Shown here: positions 45,845 to 55,578 of the stretch, piece after piece
How positions within the stretch are numbered: position 1 is the first letter of the stretch
Layout: every line of letters starts with the position of its first letter
DNA from: Gimesia fumaroli
GTDB lineage: Bacteria > Planctomycetota > Planctomycetia > Planctomycetales > Planctomycetaceae
Length of the DNA: 64,000 nt
Direction of reading: 5' to 3'
Assembly (NCBI RefSeq): GCF_007754425.1
Contig: NZ_CP037452.1
Span: forward strand, 7,481,164-7,545,163
Translations under genes and position numbers: made by a program
The notes under the pieces: model-generated
Seen by the model: only the letters and a program-made list of their open reading frames with translations
Database searches by the model: none
What the model was told of the DNA's origin: nothing

Positions 45845-48049
45845 ATGAGTATCGATTCATACGATCCTTGCCCCTGCAATAGCGGAAAGAAATATAAATT
45901 TTGCTGCCATTCCATTGGCGACGAAATCAGTAAAATTTCACATCTGCATGAAACGCACCAGACAGCAACGGCACTCCAGTTACTGGATCGGCTCAAAAAA
46001 AATCATCCGGACCAGCCTTTGAGCTACATCACAGAAGCTCAAATTCTGATGGCAGAACGGCGATTTGAAGATGCCTTAAAGCCTTTGGAACAATGCCTGG
46101 AACATGACCCGGATCATCCAGCTGCCCATTCGTTGCTTGCCACTTCGACCTTTCTTGCTCTGGGTTATAAGCAAGCACAAAAAACTATCTATACTGCGTT
46201 GCAAAAATGTGCCGCCATTGATGTCAGTCTGGCAACGCCTTTAGCAATCAGCATTGCGATCGCACTTCAGATGCGCGGTTTTTTCCTGGCGGCACGCGAA
46301 CACTTTGCCCTGGCAATGCGCGTCGCATCTCAGGAGTATAAGCAGAATCTGTTTATGAACCTGCTGGAATTTGATGGGGATGATCAAATTCCTTATCAAT
46401 TTCGTGGGGTGCACATTCTGGAACGGTGCCCCATTGAAAATGGTGATCAGCAGGAAACATTTGAAAAAGCACAGCGACTCGCCAATCTGGGTTGCTATCG
46501 ATTAGCTGCAAGTTTATTCAAACAACTTGCCGAAGCAACGAATCAACCCACCCTGTGGAAAAATGCGGCATTTTGCTATGCCTGGGCCACGGACGAAATT
46601 CAAGCTGCCGAACTGTTCCATAAAGCTGCGACTATCGAAGATGATTTTGCAGAATCAGTCGAACTGGAAACACTGGCACAATTGCTTGATTTAAATAATA
46701 CAGGCGATGTCGTTGAATCGGTTGAGCAAGTTTATGAACTCGATTCCCTTTCCAAATTCCTGACAATCCTGGAACAACATCCTCAACTCTTACGGGGAAA
46801 TGTTCCTCCTCCAGAACAAGAACAGGAATTGGACGAACGCACTCCCGTCGCATACTTTCAGATTATCGATACACCGATTGATATGGAATCAAAGGGAGAG
46901 GATATCACTCTAGAGAATGTTCATGTTGTAATTGGTGACATCGATGTTTTTGATGCGGACAGGCAGCTGGGACAACCGGGCCTCGTTCGCCTGTATGCAT
47001 ATGAAGGGGACCAACTCACAACGGCGGAGAAATTGTTTGACGAAGCCTTGGGTGAGCAAGGTAAAAAAGAATGTGGTTTAAAAGTCGTTGAACAAGATGA
47101 CGAAATTTCCAGTAACCCACTTTCTCCTATTCCTGCTGAGCAATGGCCTCTGTTTTTCCGGTGGAGTTTTCCACAAAAAATGCCCATTATCAAACGGAGA
47201 GAACTCGAAGCACAACAGTGGAAGAAACTAATTTCGGAAACCTGGTCAAACACCAAATTAGCCGGCCTGGATCATAAAACCCCACAGGAGGCTGCGGGCA
47301 ATGAGGAACGGAAGGTTGCACTAACGGCTGCCGCTTATGTCCTTGATGCCCAGGTATTGGCACTGGGACATTTTCTGAATTTCGATGAACTCGATCCCAG
47401 TCTGGGTATTTTTGAGCTGCCTGTTTTAAGTGTGAATGAATCCTCACATTTTAACACTTGCTCTTCCATGACTCAAAATCGAATTCCCGTCAAAGAACTC
47501 ACTGACTCGCAGTTAATGTATGTTTTTAACCGTGCGTTACTCATCCGGCACCCTCGCTTCCTTTATGACGTATTAATCGAAATTCTGAATCGTGACGAAT
47601 GTAAAAAAGAAGTCGATCTGGATCGCGTCTATTCAACATTGACCGAAATTTGCCACAAACGAAACCAACGTGAAGAAATGCTTTCCTGGATTCATCAGGG
47701 GCAGGAAAATGCCAGGGAGCAATCCGAGAATGCTTTCGAGAGTGAGCTTCAATGGAAAATGCGAGAACTCTCATTCCGTTTAGAAGACACTACAGATCCG
47801 AACCTCTCAGATTTTATGAAACAAATCTGGGATCAATACGGCAAAAAGACACCACAGATCAAAGAATATCTCAAAGCGTTCGCTCAAGCATTCGATCTGG
47901 ATTTACCCTGGATGAAAGCAGCAACACTTTTAGATCAGGGAGGAGTTCCAGGCCAGACAACTGCCGAAGGCATCTGGGCACCGGGAGAAGACACACCGGA
48001 TAGTGAATCTGACTCCGGACAGAAACTTTGGTTACCCGGACAATCCTGA
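45845..48049 (+). CDS. SEC-C zinc motif plus tetratricopeptide repeat protein
   Basis: 734 residues. An N-terminal SEC-C zinc knuckle (PCPCNSGKKYKFCC, about residues 8-21) is followed by helical TPR-like repeats (about 30-330), including HPDQPLSYITEAQILM and HDPDHPAAHSLLATS. The central part has an acidic region and the C-terminus is helical with an acidic, Ser-rich tail. SEC-C motifs bind zinc and often contact SecB or ribosomal/other protein partners. GAGG lies just upstream of the ATG. Function unknown; probably a protein-interaction scaffold. Confidence 0.85.
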   Translation: MSIDSYDPCPCNSGKKYKFCCHSIGDEISKISHLHETHQTATALQLLDRLKKNHPDQPLSYITEAQILMAERRFEDALKPLEQCLEHDPDHPAAHSLLATSTFLALGYKQAQKTIYTALQKCAAIDVSLATPLAISIAIALQMRGFFLAAREHFALAMRVASQEYKQNLFMNLLEFDGDDQIPYQFRGVHILERCPIENGDQQETFEKAQRLANLGCYRLAASLFKQLAEATNQPTLWKNAAFCYAWATDEIQAAELFHKAATIEDDFAESVELETLAQLLDLNNTGDVVESVEQVYELDSLSKFLTILEQHPQLLRGNVPPPEQEQELDERTPVAYFQIIDTPIDMESKGEDITLENVHVVIGDIDVFDADRQLGQPGLVRLYAYEGDQLTTAEKLFDEALGEQGKKECGLKVVEQDDEISSNPLSPIPAEQWPLFFRWSFPQKMPIIKRRELEAQQWKKLISETWSNTKLAGLDHKTPQEAAGNEERKVALTAAAYVLDAQVLALGHFLNFDELDPSLGIFELPVLSVNESSHFNTCSSMTQNRIPVKELTDSQLMYVFNRALLIRHPRFLYDVLIEILNRDECKKEVDLDRVYSTLTEICHKRNQREEMLSWIHQGQENAREQSENAFESELQWKMRELSFRLEDTTDPNLSDFMKQIWDQYGKKTPQIKEYLKAFAQAFDLDLPWMKAATLLDQGGVPGQTTAEGIWAPGEDTPDSESDSGQKLWLPGQS

Positions 48050-48135
48050 TCAAACATTTAAGTGCGACACACTGAAGTTGCACTTCACTAATATCAGCAA
48101 TTCTAGACATATCGTACAGGAAAGCGCATCTATCA

Positions 48136-49266
48136 GTGGATACCATCAATCAGTTTTCCAATTCAGAAGCTGTGATGCAACGTGCGCTTGATCTGGCCAG
48201 TCTGGGCACAGGGTCTGTTGAACCCAATCCTGCTGTCGGGGCAGTCATTGTTGATGAAAATCTGAACTTGATCGGTGAAGGGTATCATCAACAGCACGGT
48301 GGGCCTCATGCCGAAATCCATGCTTTAACTATGGCAGGAACACGGGCAAAAGGAGCCACGATTTATGTCACCCTGGAACCCTGTTGTCATCAGGGAAAAA
48401 CAGGACCATGCTCTCAGGCAATTATCAAGGCGGGGATTAAAAAAGCCGTGATAGCGATGCGCGACCCTGCACCACATGTTGACGGTGGTGGAATTGCCGA
48501 GTTGCAACAAGCTGGAATTGAAGTCGAACTGGGACTACTGGAATCTGCTGCCCAAAAGCTGGTGCGTCCTATTGTAAAGCGTGTCACCACAGGTTTACCC
48601 TGGGTTCATGCGAAATGGGCTATGACGCTGGATGGAAAACTAGCGACTCGAACCGGCCACTCACAGTGGATTTCGAATGAACTTTCGCGTGAACTGGTCC
48701 ACCAACTTCGTGGCCGCATGGATGCCATCATCGTCGGCCAGCAGACGGCAGAAAAAGACGACCCGCTACTCACAGCGCGGCCTGCAGGACCTAGAACACC
48801 CGCGCGCATTGTAGTTGATTCTCAAGCGGCGCTCTCCTGTCAGTCAAAACTGGTTCAGTCAATTGATGAAGCGCCTGTGATGGTTATCGCTCATGACTCG
48901 GCTCCGACAAACAATATCAAACAGCTGGAACAAGTGGGCGTCGAAGTCTTACTGTTTTCAAACCCCACATTACAAACGGCTCAGCCAGATCTCAAGCAAT
49001 GCCTGTTGGAATTAGGCCGCAAAGAGATGACGAATATTCTGATCGAAGGCGGGGGAAGTCTGCTGGGCTCTTGCTTTGATGCTCGGCTGATCGATGAAGT
49101 TCACGTCTTCATAGCGCCTAAGATCGTGGGCGGTAAAACAGCGATCACCCCACTTGCGGGCCAGGGACTCGATACGATTCCGCAATTCCAAAACATCACA
49201 GAATGCCAGATTCGAACTCTGGATTCTGATATCTATGTGCAAGGCCAGATTCAATATCAAGCCTAG
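48136..49266 (+). CDS. ribD: riboflavin biosynthesis RibD (deaminase/reductase)
   Basis: 376 residues. Deaminates and then reduces the pyrimidine intermediate of riboflavin synthesis. The N-terminal deaminase domain has zinc ligands His58 with catalytic Glu60 (PHAE) and Cys83/Cys92 (PCCHQGKTGPC). The C-terminal reductase domain has KWAMTLDGKLA, GQQTAEKDDP and EGGGSLLGS. The start is GTG at 48136; an ATG at codon 14 (48175) is the alternative. No FMN riboswitch is seen upstream and no other rib gene is adjacent. Confidence 0.94.
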   Translation: MDTINQFSNSEAVMQRALDLASLGTGSVEPNPAVGAVIVDENLNLIGEGYHQQHGGPHAEIHALTMAGTRAKGATIYVTLEPCCHQGKTGPCSQAIIKAGIKKAVIAMRDPAPHVDGGGIAELQQAGIEVELGLLESAAQKLVRPIVKRVTTGLPWVHAKWAMTLDGKLATRTGHSQWISNELSRELVHQLRGRMDAIIVGQQTAEKDDPLLTARPAGPRTPARIVVDSQAALSCQSKLVQSIDEAPVMVIAHDSAPTNNIKQLEQVGVEVLLFSNPTLQTAQPDLKQCLLELGRKEMTNILIEGGGSLLGSCFDARLIDEVHVFIAPKIVGGKTAITPLAGQGLDTIPQFQNITECQIRTLDSDIYVQGQIQYQA

Positions 49267-49757
49267 TGCAATGAGCGTGAGAGGGTATCTAGCAAGGTTC
49301 GTAGTTCAGGACGCTGCCTGATCACACCGACGAGAGCATATTTGCTCAAATTGCTGCCATACATTTGCCGGTTCAGCGTGGGTCGCACTTCCTGTTTGAA
49401 ATAACGATCCTGACGAAGGCGAATTGCTGCATAGCTGGCAGCCATCGCAACCAGTGCAAAGCCAAGATCCAGATACCAGCCTCCCCATCCAAATTCAAAC
49501 ACTTCATGGATCAGGACACACACCCAGAACCAGACAAGTATCGAAATCCAGATTGGACGGGCAACCAGGGAATTCAGTCTCTCATTGGCATGTACCAGAT
49601 GCCCATAAAATTCCGGACTGGCCATTTCATCGAGCGGACGCTCTTTCTGGAAATTTTCGCAGATCAATTCCCCATGATTACGCGAAACGATCACTGACTC
49701 TCCCTCATCAGGAAGAAAATCAGCCAGATACTCCAGTTCTTCAAAGGGTGTACTCAT
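49263..49757 (-). CDS. two-span membrane protein of unknown function
   Basis: 164 residues with an acidic N-terminal domain (about 1-67), a hydrophobic helix (about 68-87), a short Trp/Gly-rich loop ([10 protein letters not shown]), a second helix (about 94-112) and a basic C-terminus (about 113-164). AAGGGA precedes the ATG. It converges with ribD and the genes overlap by four bases at their stops. Not recognised. Confidence 0.72.
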   Translation of the reverse strand: MSTPFEELEYLADFLPDEGESVIVSRNHGELICENFQKERPLDEMASPEFYGHLVHANERLNSLVARPIWISILVWFWVCVLIHEVFEFGWGGWYLDLGFALVAMAASYAAIRLRQDRYFKQEVRPTLNRQMYGSNLSKYALVGVIRQRPELRTLLDTLSRSLH

Positions 49758-49881
49758 TCCGTGTCCCTTATCTTAATTTCCACTGCCAATAGAATTTGAT
49801 TTCTGTTTTGACAGGCTGAAACACTTTGTGTGTATTAAGATCTTGAATTAACAACAGAAAATCATGATTCAAAGAAGCTCA

Positions 49882-51285
49882 TTAAAAAGATCGAATGACC
49901 TTTATTATTTTATCTAAATCATTCTCGACGACAATAGGTCCGTTCGAAAAAGGCGCTTTGTTAACACCGTGGCTCGTCAATTTTTCATCCATATGTTCAT
50001 CAGTCGCAGAATGGTAAGCCACTGTCGCATTGGGATCTTTTAGTTGATGTCCCGTGAGAATACAAACAACGCGATCACTGGAAGCAATGACCCCTTCGCT
50101 TTTGAGTAACTTCGCTCCAGCGACACTCGCAGCACTCGCTGGTTCACAACCGAGTCCGCCGGCCCCAACTTGAGCTTTGGCATCCAAGATCTGCTGATCT
50201 GTTACTTCGCGAACGACACCATTACATACATCAAGAGCTCGTAACGATTTAGAAAAATTCACCGGACGGTTAATTTCGATGGCACTGGCCAGAGTGGATG
50301 CACGTCGGTTTTCCTGGTCCATTTGAGTAAAGAAGTCCGTCGAAGCGGCGCGGTCATAATTTCCGCCATTCCAGCGTATGCCTTCCTGTTCGTAAAGCTG
50401 ATAGAGCGTGTTAGCACCTTGGGCATTGATTATCGCCAGACGCGGAATCCGGTCGATAAGCCCTAACTCCTTCAGTTCCATAAATGCTTTACCGAACGCA
50501 CTGGAATTTCCCAGATTTCCACCAGGCACGACAATCCAGTCGGGAACTTCCCAGTTCAGACTTTCCAGCACACGAAACATAATCGATTTCTGACCTTCGA
50601 GTCGAAATGGATTCACACTGTTACACAGATAAATTCCTTCTTGATTACAGACTTCGCGAACACGCGCCAGGGCGTCATCAAAGTCCCCCTGAATCTGAAC
50701 GGTTTTTGCACCATAGTCAAGTGCCTGCGACAATTTTCCGAACGCAATTTTTCCACTACCGACAAACACAACGACTTTGAATTTTTGAGCAACACTGGCA
50801 TATACGGCCAACGAAGCACTGGTATTCCCTGTGGACGCACACGCTGCGACTTTGGCACCGACCATTACAGCATGAGTGGAAGCGGCCGTCATTCCATTAT
50901 CTTTGAAACTGCCGGACGGATTCAGGCCTTCGTACTGCAGATAAAGACAGTCATCATTCAGACCGGCATACTGTGCCACGGGGTTCGATGCCTTCAGCAT
51001 CGTCTGTCCCTCGCCGATCGTAATGATCTGATCATCCTGGGCAAAGGGGAGCAATTCACGAAATCGCCAAACGCCACTGAAATCAATCGGATGATTTCGA
51101 TTACTCCAGCGTTTTTCAAAGTCGCGCAGAGACTGAGGAACCTGAACCTGATCCCAGTTATACGAAACATCCAGCAATTCCCCACACTTCGGACAACCGG
51201 TTAAAACTTCGTCAAGCGAATAGGTTGCTGCACAAGCGGGTGAAATGCATTTCTGGTAAGCAATTTCAGTCGATACAGTAGAAAT
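49882..51285 (-). CDS. thrC: threonine synthase, apparently starting at ATT
   Basis: 467 residues from an ATT codon. Converts O-phosphohomoserine to threonine with PLP. The N-terminal zinc ribbon (Cys13, Cys18, Cys31, Cys34) precedes the catalytic domain with PLP Lys128 ([10 protein letters not shown]), phosphate loop GGNLGNS and GCEPASAAS. Downstream of the in-frame TGA at 51300 there is no ATG, GTG or TTG before the zinc ribbon. An AGGAG site eight bases upstream of ATT at 51285 fits start spacing. The nearest TTG (51177) would remove the whole ribbon. A sequence error or an ATG-to-ATT change is the alternative. Confidence 0.85.
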   Translation of the reverse strand: MSTVSTEIAYQKCISPACAATYSLDEVLTGCPKCGELLDVSYNWDQVQVPQSLRDFEKRWSNRNHPIDFSGVWRFRELLPFAQDDQIITIGEGQTMLKASNPVAQYAGLNDDCLYLQYEGLNPSGSFKDNGMTAASTHAVMVGAKVAACASTGNTSASLAVYASVAQKFKVVVFVGSGKIAFGKLSQALDYGAKTVQIQGDFDDALARVREVCNQEGIYLCNSVNPFRLEGQKSIMFRVLESLNWEVPDWIVVPGGNLGNSSAFGKAFMELKELGLIDRIPRLAIINAQGANTLYQLYEQEGIRWNGGNYDRAASTDFFTQMDQENRRASTLASAIEINRPVNFSKSLRALDVCNGVVREVTDQQILDAKAQVGAGGLGCEPASAASVAGAKLLKSEGVIASSDRVVCILTGHQLKDPNATVAYHSATDEHMDEKLTSHGVNKAPFSNGPIVVENDLDKIIKVIRSF

Positions 51286-51561
51286 CGTCGTCTCTCCTCA
51301 GTCTCAGGTAAGAATTTATTGATCTATCTTTCAATTATAGGGATTTCTAAAAACAGGCGTTTATTGTCTAGACAGTCACTGGCATTCGCAACTGAAAGTC
51401 GATTGATTCAATGTGTTTTTCCCGGAAGAAGCTCCCTTGGGGGAGTCGATCGGGCATCGGTCTCCTTGAAAACTGAATTCTAACGCCTTACATTGATTTG
51501 ATTAATGGCGATTTCTGTTGATCCACTCCTCAGATTCCTTCAAATTTCAGGCTTTCTTTCT

Positions 51562-52752
51562 ATGTTCAAACTTTCAAAAGTACAGGCTGCATTGGATCAA
51601 TTTTCCCTCGATGGTTGGTTGTTCTATGATTTTCGTGGAAGCAATGTATTAAGTAGAAGAATCCTGGATATCCCGGATAATGCGATGGGATCGCGCCGCT
51701 TCTTCTATTTTGTCCCTCAGTCAGGACAACCAGTCAAACTGGTCCACCGCATCGAATCTGAAGCACTCGACCATCTTCCTGGTGAGAAAATTGTCTATCT
51801 GAAATGGCAGGAACTGGAAGCCAGCATTGAAACGATGTTACGTAACGCAAACTCGATCGCGATGGAGTATTCGCCGCGAAATGCCAATCCCTATATCTCC
51901 CGCGTTGATGCAGGGACCGTAGAACTGGTGCGCGAATCAGTTGAGTCGATTGTTCCCTCGGGAGATCTGGTCCAGCTCTTCGAGGCCGTCTGGGATAGAG
52001 AGCAATGGGAGCTACACCAGAAAGCAGGAGTTGAAACTGATAAAGCATTTGAGATCGCCTGGTCTTTTATTGCCAGTCAGGTTCGAGAGCAGGGGAGTGT
52101 CGAAGAAGCCGCGGTCTGCGATATCATCATGCAGCATTTTGACCAGACAGGACTGACAACGTACCATCCCCCAATTGTAGCGCGGGAAGCACATAGTGGC
52201 GATCCGCATTATGAAACGGGAACCGGCACTAATACCGCAATTCGAGAAGGTGACTTTGTACTGATTGATTTATGGGCTAAACTTGATGTACCACGCGGAG
52301 TCTATAGCGATATGACGCGCGTCGGGTATGTCGGCCAACAAGTGCCAGAAAAATATACACAGATCTTTCAAATTGTGGCTGAAGCGCGTGATGCAGCCAT
52401 TAATCTGGTTGAACGAGCGTTTGCATCAAACACGCCCCTTCAAGGCTGGGAAGTCGATCAGATATGTCGCGATGTCATAGAGCAAGCCGGCTACGGTTCC
52501 GCTTTTGTCCACCGAACAGGTCATAGTATTGGACAAGAGACGCACGGCAACGGTGCCAACATGGATAATCTTGAAACGCATGAGGAACGGCTTGTCTTGC
52601 CGCAAACCTGTTTCTCGATCGAACCAGGAATTTATCTTCCCGAATTCGGAGTGCGCAGCGAAGTCAATATATTTATTGATGAACTTCAAAAAGTCCATGT
52701 TACTGCAGGAGAGCGCCAGACAGAGATTCTACCAATCATGAGCGAGTTTTAA
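51562..52752 (+). CDS. Xaa-Pro aminopeptidase-like protein (M24 family)
   Basis: 396 residues. N-terminal creatinase-like domain (about 1-150), then the pita-bread metallopeptidase domain with the metal ligands in LIDLWAK (Asp), YSDMTR (Asp), RTGHSIG (His), SIEPGIY (Glu) and SEVNIFI (Glu). It removes or handles N-terminal residues next to proline. The second ATG is chosen because its protein matches family N-termini; an upstream ATG (51505) adds 19 hydrophobic residues. No partner gene is adjacent. Confidence 0.88.
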   Translation: MFKLSKVQAALDQFSLDGWLFYDFRGSNVLSRRILDIPDNAMGSRRFFYFVPQSGQPVKLVHRIESEALDHLPGEKIVYLKWQELEASIETMLRNANSIAMEYSPRNANPYISRVDAGTVELVRESVESIVPSGDLVQLFEAVWDREQWELHQKAGVETDKAFEIAWSFIASQVREQGSVEEAAVCDIIMQHFDQTGLTTYHPPIVAREAHSGDPHYETGTGTNTAIREGDFVLIDLWAKLDVPRGVYSDMTRVGYVGQQVPEKYTQIFQIVAEARDAAINLVERAFASNTPLQGWEVDQICRDVIEQAGYGSAFVHRTGHSIGQETHGNGANMDNLETHEERLVLPQTCFSIEPGIYLPEFGVRSEVNIFIDELQKVHVTAGERQTEILPIMSEF

Positions 52753-52775
52753 ACAGACGGCTTCAGCCAGAAGAA

Positions 52776-53126
52776 TTACTCCTGATCAATGCGCAACATC
52801 TCATCTAAAATGACAGGATGCCAGAGGTCATCGCGCTGCGATTCTTGGATGTAGTTCTTTCTTGCCCAGGTGCGCAGCCGCATCTCCTCAATCACATCGA
52901 CCGAAGGTCTGTTTGCATCTTGTGCTGAAAAAGAAATTGTAGCTGAAATACCCAACGGTCCGCTCCTCACTAAAATTTTGAGAATGAAGCTCGGCGAACC
53001 AGCTTCCTGCAGCCGCACGACCCAATTTGTTAAAGAACAAGCCTGAATGCACTCTTGGAAAACGTTCTCTGGGACAGAAATCCCTAAGAAAGTGAGAGAG
53101 TAAATCAGGTCTCTGGTGAAGACCAC
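52776..53126 (-). CDS. small conserved protein of unknown function
   Basis: 116 residues from a GTG start with no strong ribosome site. The C-terminal half has RLRTWARKNYIQESQRDD then LWHPVILDEMLRID, a pattern I recall from planctomycete proteins of unknown function (memory, not checked). The N-terminal half is mixed strand/helix. It follows the HlyD-type adaptor gene on the minus strand and may be cotranscribed with it, 165 bases apart. Confidence 0.65.
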   Translation of the reverse strand: MVFTRDLIYSLTFLGISVPENVFQECIQACSLTNWVVRLQEAGSPSFILKILVRSGPLGISATISFSAQDANRPSVDVIEEMRLRTWARKNYIQESQRDDLWHPVILDEMLRIDQE

Positions 53127-53290
53127 TCCTGAAATTAATCACCAGAATCGACAAATATTGTACCTAAATCACACTCATTTCAAGCCGAAATTTGGCAACA
53201 AAGATCATTAATGACGGAAGGTCAAACCGTTCTTGGAGTTAGAATTTCACTCACTCTCTGGATGAGAACGGCTTTCAGCCCTGTGTCTCT

Positions 53291-54454
53291 TTATTTTTCT
53301 AACGAGATATCGACTGTAGTCCCAATAGGCAGATCGGGCCAGAGGCGCCCGGCGGGCTCGACGTACACTAGAATCATGGTCTCACTCAAACCTGGCTTTT
53401 GAATCGCCTGCTCTGAGATTTTGTGAACGATGCCTTTTCCTTTTGTATTTCCCGAAAAGGCGATTTTGACTTCCGTTCCCTCATCAAACAAGCTGATCTT
53501 CCGAGAGGGAACCTCCACAATCAGATAGGGATGCTCTTTATCGAACAGTTCTACAATCGGAGTCCCTTTTTGAATGGGATCACCAATTTCGTGCTCGAAA
53601 TTTCCGACCATGCCGTAGCGTCCGGCCTTCAACTGCAACCCTTCGCGCTGTGACTCCAGTTGTTTGAGTTCACTCTTCACCTGGTCCAAGCGATTCATAA
53701 TCACTTCGACCCCCATCGCGAGTCGAATTTGATTCGGTAGCTTTTTCTGAATCGCCTTCAGTTCTGCCATCTGCTCTTCACAGAGTTTGACACGTGCAGC
53801 AAACACTTCCGCAGAATTACGAGCCGATTCCTGCCGTAACATTGCTGTAATCCGATTTTCATCGGGAAGGCGGCTCTCATAAACCAGAGAACGAAACACT
53901 TCTTCATTGGAGCCAGTACTGGAAATGGAATCATAGTCCTGAAGAAAATCCTGCCATGCCAGATTCGTAATCTGGTGGATGTACTGTTCTTTCAAGTACT
54001 GTGAAGACTTCAACTTCGCGTTGAAGACTTCCGATTCGATTTCTTTATTTCGTAGTGCCAGTTCGACTTCTGATTTTGCTTTCGACTGCTTGAGCTCTGC
54101 TTCGAGGGCCACCAATTCCTGTTGTTTTGCTTTCCAGCTTTTATCCAGAGATTGATCAAACAGAGTCACAATGACCTCATCGCCGGAAACCGTCTGCCCT
54201 TCATCCACATGAATGTCCTGAATGACGGCGTCATTTTTCGCGGTAATGATGGCTTTGGGAGCCTGCAGTGAACCGACATAGGTATCAATGCGAATGCCCT
54301 TTACCCATTGAGCGCAACCGATCCCGCCTACAAGGGCAGCCATCAGAATGAACAGCGCCCGAAATCCCAGAGAAGAATGGGGTTCGTGCAGATTATTTTG
54401 AACTTGATAGTCATCCAATAATTCAGAAGGCATTTCCGGCTGTCCTACAATCAT
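53291..54454 (-). CDS. HlyD-family periplasmic adaptor protein
   Basis: 387 residues. A short cytoplasmic N-terminus, a membrane helix (about 31-49), a biotinyl-lipoyl-like half (about 70-100, with IHVDEGQTVSGDEV), a coiled-coil hairpin (about 105-260) and a beta-barrel domain (about 265-387, GTPIVELFD and GNTKGKGIVHKI). Such adaptors bridge an inner-membrane pump and the outer layers. No pump gene is adjacent in the window. The first ATG is used; a second at codon 8 is nine bases after an AGGA-like site. Confidence 0.88.
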   Translation of the reverse strand: MIVGQPEMPSELLDDYQVQNNLHEPHSSLGFRALFILMAALVGGIGCAQWVKGIRIDTYVGSLQAPKAIITAKNDAVIQDIHVDEGQTVSGDEVIVTLFDQSLDKSWKAKQQELVALEAELKQSKAKSEVELALRNKEIESEVFNAKLKSSQYLKEQYIHQITNLAWQDFLQDYDSISSTGSNEEVFRSLVYESRLPDENRITAMLRQESARNSAEVFAARVKLCEEQMAELKAIQKKLPNQIRLAMGVEVIMNRLDQVKSELKQLESQREGLQLKAGRYGMVGNFEHEIGDPIQKGTPIVELFDKEHPYLIVEVPSRKISLFDEGTEVKIAFSGNTKGKGIVHKISEQAIQKPGLSETMILVYVEPAGRLWPDLPIGTTVDISLEK

Positions 54455-54870
54455 CCAGCTTCACTCAAACGAATTGATCGTGCTACGCAGCGCGTCATTA
54501 ATCGAATCGGATTCTGACGGACCAGAATTTACCTCAAAACCGGCAAATTCAACACCACCCCTCAGTTTCCTGTCAAACTTTAATGATTACGAAGACTACC
54601 CTTACTCAACGATTCACAACACCAGAAAAAGTATACACAAGAACACACTCCGAATCGCAATACTAAGGTATTTCGTAAACCCGATGGACGACTTGACCAA
54701 GCACCAGAGACTGTCAATCTGTTTCAGGACAAGGCCACTCATGCTGTCGCAATTCCAGAAATCTTACGCTAGGATGAAGAGACGATTGTTCTCGAACGTT
54801 TGGCACCGATGAACAAAACCAGTCCTGTCCAGCATCGATTATCAGTCAAATAGAAAGTGAAACAGGTTTC
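54455..54870. other. 416-base intergenic region
   Basis: Divergent region between the adaptor gene and the sugar-catabolic operon. A plus-strand frame of 112 codons (54474-54812) lacks protein-like composition and a ribosome site. I see no hairpin or clear promoter. Confidence 0.45.
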
Positions 54871-55578
54871 ATGAAACCGATCGTACAAATCTCATTAGAT
54901 CTGACCAATATTGAAGAAGCTCTGGAAACAGCGGCAATGGCCATGCGCGCGGGTGTTGACTGGCTGGAGGCGGGTACTCCCCTGATTCTGGCAGAAGGCT
55001 TGAACTGCGTGCGGGAGCTTCGCAAACAGTTTCCGGAAACACCTATTGTCGCAGATCTGAAAACAATGGATGGAGGCTATCTCGAGGCTGAGATGATGGC
55101 CAAGGCAGGTGCTACTCATGTTGTAGTCATGTCACGAGCACATGAAGAAACAATTCACTGTGTTGTCAAAGCAGGAAAAGATCACGGCGTCGAAGTGATG
55201 GGAGATAACTTGGCCGACGACATGGTCTCCGCCGCGAAAAAACTCGAAGACCTGGGCTGCGACTATGTGATTCATCATGTCGGTTATGATGAACGTCGAG
55301 GAATTGCCGCACGAGGAGAGCGAATGCCCAGCCCGTTGGATCAATTAAGGGATGTTGTCGAAGCCGTCAAGATTCCCGTTCAGGCGGTCGGCGGACTTTC
55401 GTTAGAGCAGGCGATTCGGACTCCCGAATATGGAGCACCACTTGTCGTCCTCGGAGCACCGTTGACAATCGACGCCGACTCATTCAAAACAGCGAGCGGG
55501 AATCTGGAAGACTCGCTGAGAATGATTTGTGAGAAAGTACATGCTTATGGTGATGTTGCGATCGGAGGTCAAAAATGA
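54871..55578 (+). CDS. hexulose-6-phosphate-synthase-like / sugar-acid-phosphate decarboxylase (OMPDC superfamily)
   Basis: 235 residues, TIM barrel. The catalytic DxKxxD motif is DLKTMD (about residues 63-68), with HVGYD near 140 and AVGGL near 171-175. Superfamily members include hexulose-6-phosphate synthase (formaldehyde fixing) and 3-keto-gulonate-6-phosphate decarboxylase. The HVGYD segment favours the synthase-type subgroup, but no phosphohexuloisomerase gene is beside it. Its last codons overlap the ATG of the dehydrogenase gene (ATGA), so they are cotranslated. Confidence 0.82.
   Translation: MKPIVQISLDLTNIEEALETAAMAMRAGVDWLEAGTPLILAEGLNCVRELRKQFPETPIVADLKTMDGGYLEAEMMAKAGATHVVVMSRAHEETIHCVVKAGKDHGVEVMGDNLADDMVSAAKKLEDLGCDYVIHHVGYDERRGIAARGERMPSPLDQLRDVVEAVKIPVQAVGGLSLEQAIRTPEYGAPLVVLGAPLTIDADSFKTASGNLEDSLRMICEKVHAYGDVAIGGQK

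Noticed and set aside
48050..48135. possible FMN riboswitch upstream of ribD
   Set aside because: Only 86 bases available and none of the conserved RFN segments are seen.
54474..54812. 112-codon plus-strand frame
   Set aside because: Poor protein-like composition, no ribosome site; in a divergent promoter region.
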